A stretch of 64,000 nucleotides of DNA from Massilia mucilaginosa (GCF_011682145.1 NZ_WHJH01000008.1:124001-188000), one strand, 5' to 3'; counted from the first letter of the stretch, positions 34,330 through 43,846 are shown. Numbers and translations are program-made. Notes: generated by a model from the letters alone, not told the origin.

Positions 34330-35507
34330 GGCAGCATGTTTTCGGTTCCGAGGCGCAAAGTGTCGTACATGGCGCCGCCATCGTGGTACAGGAACAGGAT
34401 GTCGGTGCCGGCCGGCTCGCGGAACAGGTAGGTTTTCAGCTCGGCCATTTGCTGGGGCGAGAGCTGGTCGACCCGGTTGGTGGCCATGTGCTCGACCTGG
34501 CGGTAGTAGCGCGCATACCAGGGCGCGATCTTGATCCCGAAGGAGTCGGAAATGATCAACAGGCGGCGCGCCGGCGCGCGCGGATTGTCGAACCGGCTGA
34601 CATCTTGCAGGATGCGCGCGGCCGCCACTTCCGGATAGCAGTCGCGCCCGATGCAGGCCTTGACGCCGGAGGCGTCCAGGTCGGGTTCGACGATCTGGCT
34701 CTTCAGGCTGACGCCCGCGAACAGGTGCGACACATCTGAGTTCGCGCGCCGGCTGCGGGTGGCCAGCGGCGGCCCCTGCTCCAGCGGACGCTGCCAGAAG
34801 CGGGTGAGGGTCAGGCGCGCCACGTCGTCCAGCCCGGCGCCGGTCCAGTGGAACCAGGTGAGCGGGAACAGGGTCGCGCTTTTCTTGATTTCGCGCATTT
34901 CCTTGAGCGGATACATGATATTGCTTGACGCCGCGGGCAGCAGTTCTGGCGCCGCCAGCACGCCGGTGACGGCGGTCCGCTCGCCGGCGCACTCGGCCAC
35001 CAGCTGGGGCGGCATGTCTTCCGGGTGGACCGCCGGGGCCGACGGCACCACCAGCAGTTTCGGCTGCAGCCCGGCGGCGTGGAAGGCGCCGAACATCTTA
35101 TTGAGGTAGGGGACGGTGCTGGCATTGGCCACGCCCTTGCCGCACACGGTGTGGATGGCCTGGTAGGGCGCGCCCTTGGCGCTGTGGGAGGCGAGGATAT
35201 AGCGGCCGTGCTGGCCGACCGCCATCTGGTTGGTCGAGAATTCATGAAACAGGTGAAAGCGCACGATCGTGCCGAGCCGGATGAACACCCTGCGCCCGCC
35301 GAAATGGTCGGCCATCCAGGCGTCGAGGATTGGCGGCGCGGCGGTCCAGTCCGCGAAGCTGACCGGCCGCGCCGGCAGCTGCGCCAGGTTGGGGTCGGCC
35401 GGCTTGCTCAGGGCGCGCTGGAGCGACAGCAGCGCCGGCAGTCCCAGCAAGGCAATGATCCAGATCTTGGCAGAATGCCGGCCCATGCGCACTGCAAAGG
35501 TGCTCAT
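34326..35507 (-). CDS. AlgX-like SGNH acyltransferase, copy 4 (no adjacent MBOAT of its own)
   Basis: A 393-aa anchored SGNH-like protein (MSTFAVRMGRHSAKIW..., anchor ~12-30). His block LTWFHWTGAGLDDVA, serine block LLIISDSFGIK, with the Asp-to-Trp change of copies 2 and 3. ATG 35507 overlaps the stop of the upstream GT-C gene by ATGA, so it is coupled to the glycosylation genes and not to an MBOAT gene. The next MBOAT gene (copy 3) begins 159 bp downstream. It may use that protein or replace another AlgX-like partner. Confidence 0.76.
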   Translation of the reverse strand: MSTFAVRMGRHSAKIWIIALLGLPALLSLQRALSKPADPNLAQLPARPVSFADWTAAPPILDAWMADHFGGRRVFIRLGTIVRFHLFHEFSTNQMAVGQHGRYILASHSAKGAPYQAIHTVCGKGVANASTVPYLNKMFGAFHAAGLQPKLLVVPSAPAVHPEDMPPQLVAECAGERTAVTGVLAAPELLPAASSNIMYPLKEMREIKKSATLFPLTWFHWTGAGLDDVARLTLTRFWQRPLEQGPPLATRSRRANSDVSHLFAGVSLKSQIVEPDLDASGVKACIGRDCYPEVAAARILQDVSRFDNPRAPARRLLIISDSFGIKIAPWYARYYRQVEHMATNRVDQLSPQQMAELKTYLFREPAGTDILFLYHDGGAMYDTLRLGTENMLP

Positions 35508-37252
35508 GGCAGCCTGGCCACTTCGCACAGTTGATACGGATCGCTGGCGCCGCCGCCGAAGCGGGCGTCGTACACGACGCAGCTCGCTTCATTGAAGCCG
35601 AGCTTGTAGCGTTCGAGCACCTGCGCGCCAGCGTCGTACAGGCGGCGCAGGCGCTGCGCGGTCTCGGGCTCGGGCGCCGGGGCGCCCCTGCGCGGGCCCG
35701 GCGGCAAGCCGGGGGCGGTGATCATCACGTACAGCGGGCCACGGCGCGCGGCCACCATCTGCGCGACGCGCTCGGCGAAGGCGGGCGACTCGGGAAAGCC
35801 CGAGCCGAGCGCGGCGAACGCCAGGCGGTTCGGAAAACTCGGCACCATCCACGACATCGGCGGATCGCCATGCACGGTAAACACCATGCTCTGTTCCGGT
35901 TCGGCAAACGCCGGCACCTGCACGGTAAAACTTTTCTCGCCATTGTAGTGATGGCCCCAATCCACGCGCGGCAGGCCGGCGATGGCGGAGAGCACGATGC
36001 ACCAGGCGCCGATCGCGCGCGCCACCGGCAAGCTGCACAGGCGGTGCAGCAGCAGCCACAGCACCAGCGGCGCCAGCAGTTCGAGCGGCACCATGTAGCG
36101 GTAGATCCCGAACAGCTTGAGCCAGATCAGGTACGAGAGTGCGAAAAACACCAGCAGCAGGCGCGCGCCGGGGGCCTCGCCCGCGGCCACGATGGCGCTG
36201 GCGGGAGCGGGAGCGGCCAGCCACATCCGGCGCAGGCGCTGGGCGATCAGCGCGATGAAGGCGATGTAGACCAGCGGCCAGATGATCTGGGTCATCGGCA
36301 ACTCGATCACGCGGCGCGAATTGAAGGTGAAGATGAAGGGCCACAGCAGCGCTTCGAGCGCGCTCTTGGGCACCCAGCCCATGTCGGCCACGGCGATCTG
36401 CGAGGCCAGCGGCGCCTTGAAGATATTGTTAAATTGGGGGAACAGGGGATTGCCGAACTGTTTCCACATCAGCCAGTACCAGTGGCCGGCGGTGGCGCCG
36501 ATGCCGGCCAGGGTGCCCAGCCCGAACACGAAGGCGGTGGTAAACCGCCGCCACAGCGACACGCGCAGGGTCAGCAGCGCCAGGCACAGGGCCAGCGCAT
36601 AGTTGGCATTGGTCAGCTTGAGCCCGGTGCCGGCGCCGATGATCAGCCCGGCCAGGGCGGCGATCATGGCCGCGCGCGCGCCGCCGGCCAGCAGTTGCGG
36701 CCACTGGCGCAGCAGCAGCGCGATGGCGCCCAGCACGGTCAGCGAGGTCAGGTTGTCGCCCATGGTGTTGCCGAGCTGGGTCAGGAAGGAAAACCCCATG
36801 CAGCCGGCCACGGCCAGCAGCAGCGGCAGGCGGTAGCGCGTGGTGGCGAGCGCGGCCGGCTCGCCGGCGGCGCCCAGCACCTGGCGCACGATCAGGACCA
36901 GCAGCACGAAATTGAGCCCGTGCAGGAAACCCATCACAAAGCCGGTCACGCGGGTCGGAAAATGCGAGGCCAGCCCGTAATACAGCAGGTCGATGGTGGG
37001 GTTGAAATAGCTCTGGAACTGGCCCGGATTGAGGTCGAAGCCGATCTTGTCGTTCAGGAAAGCGTACGGGTTATACCAGTGATAATTGCGCAAGTCCCAG
37101 TTGGCGTCCTGCCCCAGCGCCATCGAGACCAGGCCGGCCATGAACGGCCCAACCCACATGGCCAGGCGCAGCATGCGGGCGCGGTCGAGCCCGTCCCATA
37201 GGCGCAGCGCGCCGGCGTCCACACGCGAAATTGCCCGAGTCACGACATTCAT
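35504..37252 (-). CDS. Polytopic GT-C-type glycosyltransferase (GtrC-like position)
   Basis: A 582-aa integral membrane protein with about ten to twelve helices. The first periplasmic loop carries an acidic/aromatic cluster (GQDANWDLRNYHWYNPYAF), as GT-C enzymes do for the metal/polyprenyl-phosphate sugar site. The C-terminal ~130 residues are soluble. No named family is certain by eye. Position decides the call: GtrB-like GT2, GtrA-like flippase and this protein form the three-gene set that in serotype-converting systems makes, flips and transfers a polyprenyl-phosphate sugar onto a surface glycan in the periplasm. The downstream AlgX-4 gene overlaps it. Confidence 0.65.
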   Translation of the reverse strand: MNVVTRAISRVDAGALRLWDGLDRARMLRLAMWVGPFMAGLVSMALGQDANWDLRNYHWYNPYAFLNDKIGFDLNPGQFQSYFNPTIDLLYYGLASHFPTRVTGFVMGFLHGLNFVLLVLIVRQVLGAAGEPAALATTRYRLPLLLAVAGCMGFSFLTQLGNTMGDNLTSLTVLGAIALLLRQWPQLLAGGARAAMIAALAGLIIGAGTGLKLTNANYALALCLALLTLRVSLWRRFTTAFVFGLGTLAGIGATAGHWYWLMWKQFGNPLFPQFNNIFKAPLASQIAVADMGWVPKSALEALLWPFIFTFNSRRVIELPMTQIIWPLVYIAFIALIAQRLRRMWLAAPAPASAIVAAGEAPGARLLLVFFALSYLIWLKLFGIYRYMVPLELLAPLVLWLLLHRLCSLPVARAIGAWCIVLSAIAGLPRVDWGHHYNGEKSFTVQVPAFAEPEQSMVFTVHGDPPMSWMVPSFPNRLAFAALGSGFPESPAFAERVAQMVAARRGPLYVMITAPGLPPGPRRGAPAPEPETAQRLRRLYDAGAQVLERYKLGFNEASCVVYDARFGGGASDPYQLCEVARLP

Positions 37253-37272
37253 GCATTACCTGCGATAAAGAG

Positions 37273-37665
37273 TTACGATTTACGTTGAAAGACGAACCAG
37301 CGCGCGCCGACGAAATTGACCGCCATGCCGGCCAGCGAACCGGCGCACACGCCCCAGTAAGGGATGTGCGGCACGCCGGAAAACAGCCAGACGATGGCGC
37401 TGTAGGTGGCGAAGTTGACCGCCCCGCCGCCGCTCATGGCCAGCAGGTAGCGCCACCATTCGGTCCACAGCGAGATGCCGGCCGGGTGAAAGGTGTAGCG
37501 CCGGTTGATCTGCCAGGTGGCGAACACCGCGCACAGGAAGGACAGCACGCGCCCGGCATATGGATCGAGGCCGGCGCTGCGCGCCAGCGCCAGCACGCCC
37601 AGGTCGACCAGCAAGCCGGCCACCCCGGCCGCGCCGAAGCGCAGCAGCTCGCTAGCGAGCTTCAT
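37273..37665 (-). CDS. GtrA-family membrane protein
   Basis: A 130-aa protein with four membrane helices and the GtrA pattern: LLRFGAAGVAGLLVDLGVLAL at the start, NRRYTFHP in the middle, and NFVGARWFVFQ at the end. GtrA proteins are thought to flip polyprenyl-phosphate sugars. It lies between the GT2 and GT-C genes (48 and 20 bp gaps), completing a gtrBA-GT-C set on the minus strand. Confidence 0.87.
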   Translation of the reverse strand: MKLASELLRFGAAGVAGLLVDLGVLALARSAGLDPYAGRVLSFLCAVFATWQINRRYTFHPAGISLWTEWWRYLLAMSGGGAVNFATYSAIVWLFSGVPHIPYWGVCAGSLAGMAVNFVGARWFVFQRKS

Positions 37666-37713
37666 GCCGGCACTGCGGGAGGCGTGGCGGGGACGCCGGC
37701 CCGAGCGCCGGGC

Positions 37714-38658
37714 TCAGGCATGTTTGACACGCGGCGCCGAGATGGCCAGATAGGCGAAGCGCTTCTGCTCGATGCGGCCCTTGGTCACGGTGTCGAGGAT
37801 CAGGCCGCAGTTGAGCGAGATCACGCCGAACAGGCTGAGCGCGACCGACAGGATCGCGGTCGGCAGGCGCGGCACCAGGCCGGTGGCCAGGTAGGTCTGC
37901 AGCAGCGGCACGGCAAGGCCGACCGCCGCCAGCATGAAGGCGAAAAACGCCAGCGAGAAGAAGGCCAGCGGCTTTTCGGTCTTGAACAGCTTGATGATGG
38001 TCCACAGGATGCGGATGCCGTCGCGGTAAGTGTTGAGTTTGCTGACCGAGCCTTCCGGACGCGAACGGTAGATGGTTTCGACCTCGGCCACCGGCATGCG
38101 CAGTTCGAGCGCGTGCACGGTCAGTTCGGTTTCGGTTTCGAAGCCGGCCGAGTGCGCCGCGAAGGACTTGGCGTAGCGCCGCGAAAACACGCGGTAGCCC
38201 GACAGCATGTCGGTGAAGGTATTGCCGAACACCGCCGCGACCGAGCCGGTCAGCAGGCGGTTGCCGAAGCGGTGGCCGAAGCGGTAGGCTTCCTGCTCGG
38301 TCGACACGCGCGTGCCGACCACCATGTCGAGTCCCTCGTCGACCAGCTTTTCGGCCAGCTTGGGGGCCACGCTGGCGTCGTAGGTATTGTCGCCGTCGAC
38401 CATGATGTAGATGTCGGCGTCGACATCGGCGAACATGCGCCGGATCACGTTGCCCTTGCCCTGCAGGGGCACATTGCGCACCACGGCGCCGGCCTCAAGC
38501 GCCAGGCGCACGGTGGCATCCTTGGAATTGTTGTCGAAGACGTACACCACCGCCTGTGGCAGGCAGGCATTGAAGTCGCGAACAATCGCGGCAACCGTCA
38601 GTTCCTCGTTATAACAAGGCACGAGGATGGCGATGCTTTGATTACTTAGTTTGTTCAT
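37714..38658 (-). CDS. GT2 polyprenyl-phosphate glycosyltransferase (GtrB-like)
   Basis: A 314-aa protein. The catalytic domain ~10-230 starts IAILVPCYNEELTVAAIVRDF and has the metal-binding D-x-D-like VDGDNTYD and the DPM/GtrB-type GKGNVIRRMFADVDADIY segment. Two C-terminal membrane helices (~235-295) are as in GtrB/DPM1-type enzymes. It would charge polyprenyl phosphate with a hexose for the GtrA flippase and GT-C transferase encoded downstream. ATG 38658 gives the standard N-terminus. A TATAAT lies ~80 bp upstream. Confidence 0.87.
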   Translation of the reverse strand: MNKLSNQSIAILVPCYNEELTVAAIVRDFNACLPQAVVYVFDNNSKDATVRLALEAGAVVRNVPLQGKGNVIRRMFADVDADIYIMVDGDNTYDASVAPKLAEKLVDEGLDMVVGTRVSTEQEAYRFGHRFGNRLLTGSVAAVFGNTFTDMLSGYRVFSRRYAKSFAAHSAGFETETELTVHALELRMPVAEVETIYRSRPEGSVSKLNTYRDGIRILWTIIKLFKTEKPLAFFSLAFFAFMLAAVGLAVPLLQTYLATGLVPRLPTAILSVALSLFGVISLNCGLILDTVTKGRIEQKRFAYLAISAPRVKHA

Positions 38659-38737
38659 GGCTATACAGTGATAAAAAAGAGAAACGCCGCGGCGCGCGAC
38701 CAGGGGCCACACGCACGGCGGCATTACATTTAGGCAA

Positions 38738-38743
38738 ATTATA
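38738..38743 (-). promoter_or_regulatory. -10 element for the gtr/acetylation operon
   Basis: A perfect TATAAT on the minus strand, 80 bp upstream of the GT2 start, in a short AT-rich patch. The -35 region is poor. It is the only good promoter candidate ahead of the three gtr-like genes. Confidence 0.4.
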
Positions 38744-38814
38744 CATCCCGACAACACGCCGAAGGAACAAACGTGGTGCGCGCCGTGCCGGCGCCACCGG
38801 TCGCGCCCGGCTGC

Positions 38815-40347
38815 TTACTGCTTGGGCGAACCGCCCAGCAGCACGGCGATCTTCTGCTTGGGCTTGGCGCTGGTGGCGACCTGGTCGGTCACGGCCGGCG
38901 TGCTCTTCTTGGCCGGTTCGTACGGGGTCAGGAACCACGGGTCGACTTTTTCGCGGCGCGGATACGGCGCCGAGCGGCCCGACGACGCGCCGCCGGCACT
39001 GCGCTCGCTACTGCCCGAGGAGCTGAAACTGCGCTCGCCGCCGCGTTCGCGCTCGGGCGGACGGCTGGACGAACGCGCGCCGGCGGCAGCGGCGCTGTCG
39101 TCGCGGCGCGGACGGCGTTCGCCCGGGGACGACTCGGTGCGCCCGCTGGCGGCGGCGCTGCCCGCCACGAAACCGGCCAGTTCGCCGCGCGTGATGGTCT
39201 GCTTGATCAGTTTTTCGATATCGACCAGCAAGCGCTCGTCCTTGTCCGAAAACACCGACAAGGCGTCGCCCGAGGCGCCGGCGCGGCCGGTGCGGCCGAT
39301 CCGGTGCACATAGTCTTCGGCGTTGTACGGCAGGTCGAAGTTGATCACGCACGGCAGGTCGGAAATATCGAGTCCGCGCGCGGCCACGTCGGTGGCGACC
39401 AGCACGTCGATCTCGCCCTTTTTAAAGGCGTCGAGCGCGGCCATGCGTTCCTGCTGGGTCTTGTCGCCGTGGATCGCGGTGGCCTTGATGCCGCCCTGCT
39501 CCAGGTGGCGCGACAGGCGCGAGGCGCCGATCTTGGTGTTCGAGAACACCAGCACCTGCTTGAGGTCGCGTCCGCGGATCAGGAATTCGACCACGTCGCG
39601 CTTGGCTTCGTCGGCGACCTTGTAGACGATCTGGGTGACCTTGTCGGCGGTGGCGTTGCTGCGCGCCACTTCGATGGTGACGGGGTCGGTCAGGAAACTG
39701 TTGGCCAGCTTCTTGATTTCCGGCGAGAAGGTGGCCGAGAACATCAGGTTCTGGCGCTTCTTCGGCAGCAGGTTGATGATGCGCTGCAAGTCCGGCAGGA
39801 AGCCCATGTCGAGCATGCGGTCGGCTTCATCCATGACCAGCATCTGGACCTGGCCCAGGCTGACGTTTTTCTGTTCGATATGGTCGAGCAGGCGGCCCGG
39901 GGTGGCGATCACGATCTCGACGCCGCCCTTGAGGATGATGGTCTGGCCCTTCATGTCCATGCCGCCGAACACCACGGTCGAGCGCAGCGGGGTGTGCTGG
40001 GCGTAGGCCTTGACGTTCTCGGCCACCTGCACGGCCAGCTCGCGGGTCGGGGTCAGCACCAGCGCGCGCACCGGATGGCGCGCCGGCGACATGCTCGGGC
40101 TGGCGTGGGCCAGCAGCAGCTGGATGATCGGCAGCGAAAAACCGGCGGTCTTGCCGGTGCCGGTCTGGGCCGCGCCCATGACATCGCGGCCCTGCAGCAC
40201 AATCGGAATGGCCGCGGCCTGGATCGGCGTCGGATGGATGTAGCCCTGGTCCGTCAGTGCGCGCAGGATCTCCGGCGCAAGGCCGAAATCGGCGAACTTG
40301 ACGGTGGGTGCACTGTCGGCTTCGATGGTAATCGGTGTTTCAGACAT
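38815..40347 (-). CDS. rhlE: DEAD-box ATP-dependent RNA helicase (RhlE-like)
   Basis: A 510-aa protein. Q motif with FADFGL and HPTPIQ; motif I AQTGTGKT; Ia PTREL; Ib TPGR; motif II DEAD; motif III SAT; motif IV region VLVFSNTK; motif V ATDVAARGLD; motif VI HRIGRTGR. The ~120-residue C-terminal tail is Arg/Ser/Gly-rich and low complexity, typical of RhlE-type cold and ribosome-assembly helicases in Burkholderiales. The likely promoter lies ~160 bp upstream, so the message has a long leader. Confidence 0.92.
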   Translation of the reverse strand: MSETPITIEADSAPTVKFADFGLAPEILRALTDQGYIHPTPIQAAAIPIVLQGRDVMGAAQTGTGKTAGFSLPIIQLLLAHASPSMSPARHPVRALVLTPTRELAVQVAENVKAYAQHTPLRSTVVFGGMDMKGQTIILKGGVEIVIATPGRLLDHIEQKNVSLGQVQMLVMDEADRMLDMGFLPDLQRIINLLPKKRQNLMFSATFSPEIKKLANSFLTDPVTIEVARSNATADKVTQIVYKVADEAKRDVVEFLIRGRDLKQVLVFSNTKIGASRLSRHLEQGGIKATAIHGDKTQQERMAALDAFKKGEIDVLVATDVAARGLDISDLPCVINFDLPYNAEDYVHRIGRTGRAGASGDALSVFSDKDERLLVDIEKLIKQTITRGELAGFVAGSAAASGRTESSPGERRPRRDDSAAAAGARSSSRPPERERGGERSFSSSGSSERSAGGASSGRSAPYPRREKVDPWFLTPYEPAKKSTPAVTDQVATSAKPKQKIAVLLGGSPKQ

Positions 40348-40509
40348 AAGTTTTCCGGGCGTGGGTTCAATCTGCTCTACGCCCGGACAGGCCGACGCGG
40401 GGAACTTCCAGGATGGACGGGAACGAGCCGGCGTAGTGGCAAGACCGGTGGCCAGCTCGAATAGTGCCACGACAGCGTCGGCAGAACCGGGCGTACGGAC
40501 GTAGATGCA

Positions 40510-40537
40510 ATAATAGTGCCGTAAACGATACCCTAAA
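40510..40537 (-). promoter_or_regulatory. Promoter of the RhlE-like gene
   Basis: Minus strand: -35 TTTAGG (40537-40532), 16-bp spacer, -10 TATTAT (40515-40510). Transcription from here would give a leader of about 155 nt before the ATG at 40347. Confidence 0.45.
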
Positions 40538-40578
40538 TCCCGGCAACTGTACATCGATAATACATCTTGAAAGAGGTA

Positions 40579-40606
40579 TTGCCGCACAACCAACTTGGTT
40601 TACACT
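40579..40606 (+). promoter_or_regulatory. Promoter of the Reg_prop/GGDEF gene
   Basis: -35 TTGCCG (40579-40584), 16-bp spacer, -10 TACACT (40601-40606), about 48 bp before the ATG at 40661. Confidence 0.4.
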
Positions 40607-40660
40607 GCCCGGGTTCCCCGGCATTCCCGGGGTGGCCGGTACTGTAGACACCTATTTGCC

Positions 40661-43600
40661 ATGCTCAGCGTATTTACCGCCTTCGCGCGTCACCCGTTCG
40701 CCCCGCCGCGCCTGCTGCTGTGCGCCCTGCTGTGTGTCATGCTGGGCGCCGGCGCCGCCCAGGCCGGCACCACCCCGACCTCGCCGCTGCGCTTCAAGCG
40801 CCTGCCCTCCTTCGATTCGAGCGAGCTGTCGATCCTGGCCATGCTGCAGGACCGCCAGGGCTTCGTCTGGATCGGCACCCATAGCGGCGGGCTGTACCGT
40901 TACAACGGCTACCACGCGGTCAAGTACGCCAGCAACGCCAACAGCGGCGGCAACCTGCCGCACGACCGCGTCTCCGACCTGTACCAGGACGCGGCCGGCA
41001 CCATCTGGGTGGCGACCCAGAACGGGCTGGCGCGCTTCAATCCCGAGACCAACAATTTCACGCGCTTCGTGCCGCCGCCGGGGCCGGCGTCGCAGCGCAT
41101 CGTCAAGAAGATCATCGGCGACGGCAAGGGCGGCATGTGGCTGGCCACCTGGGGCGGCTTGCAGCACTTCGATCCGGCCGCTGCCCGCTTCACCCTGCAC
41201 CTGCACGACGCGGCGCGCCCCGGCAGCCTCGCATCGAACGACCTCAACGCCATCGCCATGGATGCCGGCGGCGGCCTGTGGGCGGCCACCTGGCCGGGCG
41301 GGCTCGATTACCTGGCGCCCGGCGCGCGCGATTTTCTGCACTTCCGGGTCGACCGGCCGGAGGCGCCCGATCCCAAGCTCAACATCGTGCGCGCCCTGCA
41401 CTTCGCGCCCGACCGCACGCTCTGGATCGGCACCGAAACCGGGGTGGTGAGCTGGCGCGCCGGCCAGCCGTGGAGCACGCGCCGGCAGGTGGCCTCGCCC
41501 GCCACCCGCATCAACACCCTGTACGGCGACCGCAACGGCACGATCTGGGCCGGCACCCTGGGCGCCGGCCTGCTGCGCTGGGATAAAAGCGACGACCGGA
41601 GCAGCGCCAAGGCCGTCCATTACGTGCACCGCGCCAACGATTCCTACAGCCTGCCGTCGGACGATATCCGCGCCGTCATGCACGACCGCAGCGGCATGCT
41701 GTGGATCGGCTCGATCACCGACGGCATCAGCCTCGTCAACCTGAACAGCGAAGGCTTCCAGCGCTTCATTCCGTTCGACGTCGACGCCAACAACCTGCGC
41801 CCCAACAATGCCATGCGCGCCATGGAAGGCGCGCCCGGCGGCCGCTTGTGGCTGGCCAATAACGCCGGCCTGTCGCTGTTCGACAGCGCCAGCGGCGCCG
41901 TGCTGCGCAGCTACCGCGCCGAGGCCAGGCCGGACCCGGAGCATGCCGCGGCGGGCGCGCCGCCCAGCGCACTGAGCAGCAATATCGTCTACAGCCTGTA
42001 CCAGCAGCCGGACGGCCCCTTGTGGATCGGCACCTCGGCCGGCCTGAACCGGCTCGACGCGCTCGACGCGCCGGTGCGGGTGGTCAGCTTCGGCTCGGTC
42101 GGCAGCGACTTCATCAATACGATCGCCCCGGCCGCCGGCGGCGCCCTCTGGATCGGCACCGGCCAGCACGTGCTGCGCTACGACCCGGCGAGCGGGCACA
42201 GCACGCCCTACCCGTCCGACCCGGCGCGCCCGGGCAGCCGCAGCGTCAGCGGCACCACCAGCATCGTCGAAGACAAGCTCGGGCGCGTATGGATGGGTTC
42301 GGAATGGGGCGGCGGCGGGCTCGACGTGCTGGACCAGGCCAGCGGCAACTTCCGCCACCTGCGCCAGCGCGCGGGCGATGCGCGCTCGCTGTCGGACAAC
42401 AACGTGGTCTCGCTGTACCAGGACCCGCAGGGACGGCTGTGGGCCGGCACCGCGCGCGGCGTCAACCAGATCATGACCGACGCCCGGGGCGCGATCAGCT
42501 TCCGCCGCTACGACGGCCCCGACAGCGTAGGGCCGCTGAAGATCCTGGCGATGCGCAGCGACCGCGCCGGCCAGTTATGGCTGAGCACCGCGAATGGCTT
42601 GCTGCGGCTCGATCCGGACAGCGGCAAGGTGGCGCGTTTCTCCGCCGCCGATGGCTTGTCGGAAGGGTTTTCCTCGGGCGCCGCGCACGCCGCGCCGGAC
42701 GGGCGCCTGTATTTCGGCGGGGTCAAGGGCATCACCGGGGTGACCCCGGCGGCGGTGCGCAGCGTGTCCTCGCCGCCGCAGGTGGCCATCACCGACATCA
42801 GCGTGTTCAACCGCTCGCTGCGCGACGGGCGCGCGGTGCCGGGCCTGAAACTCGAGGGCCCGGTGACGGCGCCAAGCAACCTGACCCTGGCCGGCGACGG
42901 CTCGGTGTTCTCGATCGAATTCGCGGCCCTGCACTTCACCGATCCGGTACGCAACACCTACGAATACCGGCTCGACGGTTTCGACCGCGCCTGGGTGCTC
43001 ACCGACGCCGCGCACCGCAGCGCCACCTACACCAACCTCGACCCGGGCAAGTACACGTTTTCGGTGCGCGCCGCCAATCACCAGGGCGTGCGCAGCGAGA
43101 ACGCGGCCAGCATGACGGTGACGATCCTGCCGCCCTGGTGGAAAACCTGGTGGTTCCGCACCATCCTCGCCCTGCTGGCGCTGGGGCTGCTGAGCGCGGC
43201 GTACCGCGCGCGCGTGCGCGACCTGACCCGGCGCCAGAAGCAGTTGCAGCACATGGTGGCCGAGCGCACCGCCGAGCTGGAAGCGAGCAATGCCAAGCTG
43301 GCGGCGCTGTCCTCCACGGACGGGCTGACCGGCATCAACAACCGGCGCGGCTTCGACAACGCGCTCGAAGCCGAATGGCGGCGCGGCGCGCGCAACGGCT
43401 ATCCGGTGGCGCTGGCGATGCTCGACGTCGACCATTTCAAGAGCTACAACGACCATTACGGACACCAGGCCGGCGACCAGTGCCTGCGCGCGGTGGCCGG
43501 CGTGATCGCGGCCCATGCGCGGCGTCCGTCGGACCTGGTGGCGCGCTACGGCGGCGAAGAATTCGCCCTGCTGGCGCCCGCCACCAGCGTGGCCGAAGCG

Positions 43601-43807
43601 CACGAACTGGCCAGCGCGCTGTGCCTGGCGCTGGAAAAGCTGGCGCTGCCGCACGCCAAGTCGCCGTATGGGGTGGTGACGATCAGTATCGGGGTGGTGT
43701 CGCTGATGCCGGACGAGAGCGGTGGGCCGGAACAACTGATCGAACATGCCGACCGCGCCATGTACCGCGCCAAGACCGAGGGGCGCAACCGGGCCTTGTG
43801 CGCCTGA
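40661..43807 (+). CDS. Membrane diguanylate cyclase with periplasmic Reg_prop propeller and Y_Y_Y domain
   Basis: A 1048-aa protein. Signal peptide/anchor ~1-35; Reg_prop beta-propeller repeats ~45-720 (recurring G-x-x-WIGT and L-W-x-G motifs such as GFVWIGTHSGGLYRY); Y_Y_Y domain ~764-806 (YEYRLDGFDRAWVLTD); membrane helix ~830-853; short coiled coil; GGDEF domain ~885-1048. The active site is intact (YGGEEF, ~962), and an inhibitory RxxD (RPSD) stands five residues before it, so product inhibition by c-di-GMP is expected. Senses an unknown periplasmic ligand and makes c-di-GMP. ATG 40661 chosen for the signal peptide; the frame is open further upstream. Confidence 0.93.
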   Translation: MLSVFTAFARHPFAPPRLLLCALLCVMLGAGAAQAGTTPTSPLRFKRLPSFDSSELSILAMLQDRQGFVWIGTHSGGLYRYNGYHAVKYASNANSGGNLPHDRVSDLYQDAAGTIWVATQNGLARFNPETNNFTRFVPPPGPASQRIVKKIIGDGKGGMWLATWGGLQHFDPAAARFTLHLHDAARPGSLASNDLNAIAMDAGGGLWAATWPGGLDYLAPGARDFLHFRVDRPEAPDPKLNIVRALHFAPDRTLWIGTETGVVSWRAGQPWSTRRQVASPATRINTLYGDRNGTIWAGTLGAGLLRWDKSDDRSSAKAVHYVHRANDSYSLPSDDIRAVMHDRSGMLWIGSITDGISLVNLNSEGFQRFIPFDVDANNLRPNNAMRAMEGAPGGRLWLANNAGLSLFDSASGAVLRSYRAEARPDPEHAAAGAPPSALSSNIVYSLYQQPDGPLWIGTSAGLNRLDALDAPVRVVSFGSVGSDFINTIAPAAGGALWIGTGQHVLRYDPASGHSTPYPSDPARPGSRSVSGTTSIVEDKLGRVWMGSEWGGGGLDVLDQASGNFRHLRQRAGDARSLSDNNVVSLYQDPQGRLWAGTARGVNQIMTDARGAISFRRYDGPDSVGPLKILAMRSDRAGQLWLSTANGLLRLDPDSGKVARFSAADGLSEGFSSGAAHAAPDGRLYFGGVKGITGVTPAAVRSVSSPPQVAITDISVFNRSLRDGRAVPGLKLEGPVTAPSNLTLAGDGSVFSIEFAALHFTDPVRNTYEYRLDGFDRAWVLTDAAHRSATYTNLDPGKYTFSVRAANHQGVRSENAASMTVTILPPWWKTWWFRTILALLALGLLSAAYRARVRDLTRRQKQLQHMVAERTAELEASNAKLAALSSTDGLTGINNRRGFDNALEAEWRRGARNGYPVALAMLDVDHFKSYNDHYGHQAGDQCLRAVAGVIAAHARRPSDLVARYGGEEFALLAPATSVAEAHELASALCLALEKLALPHAKSPYGVVTISIGVVSLMPDESGGPEQLIEHADRAMYRAKTEGRNRALCA

Positions 43808-43846
43808 GTTGGCCGTGCGCCTGCGCTTGGCCTGGCGCGCCGGCCC

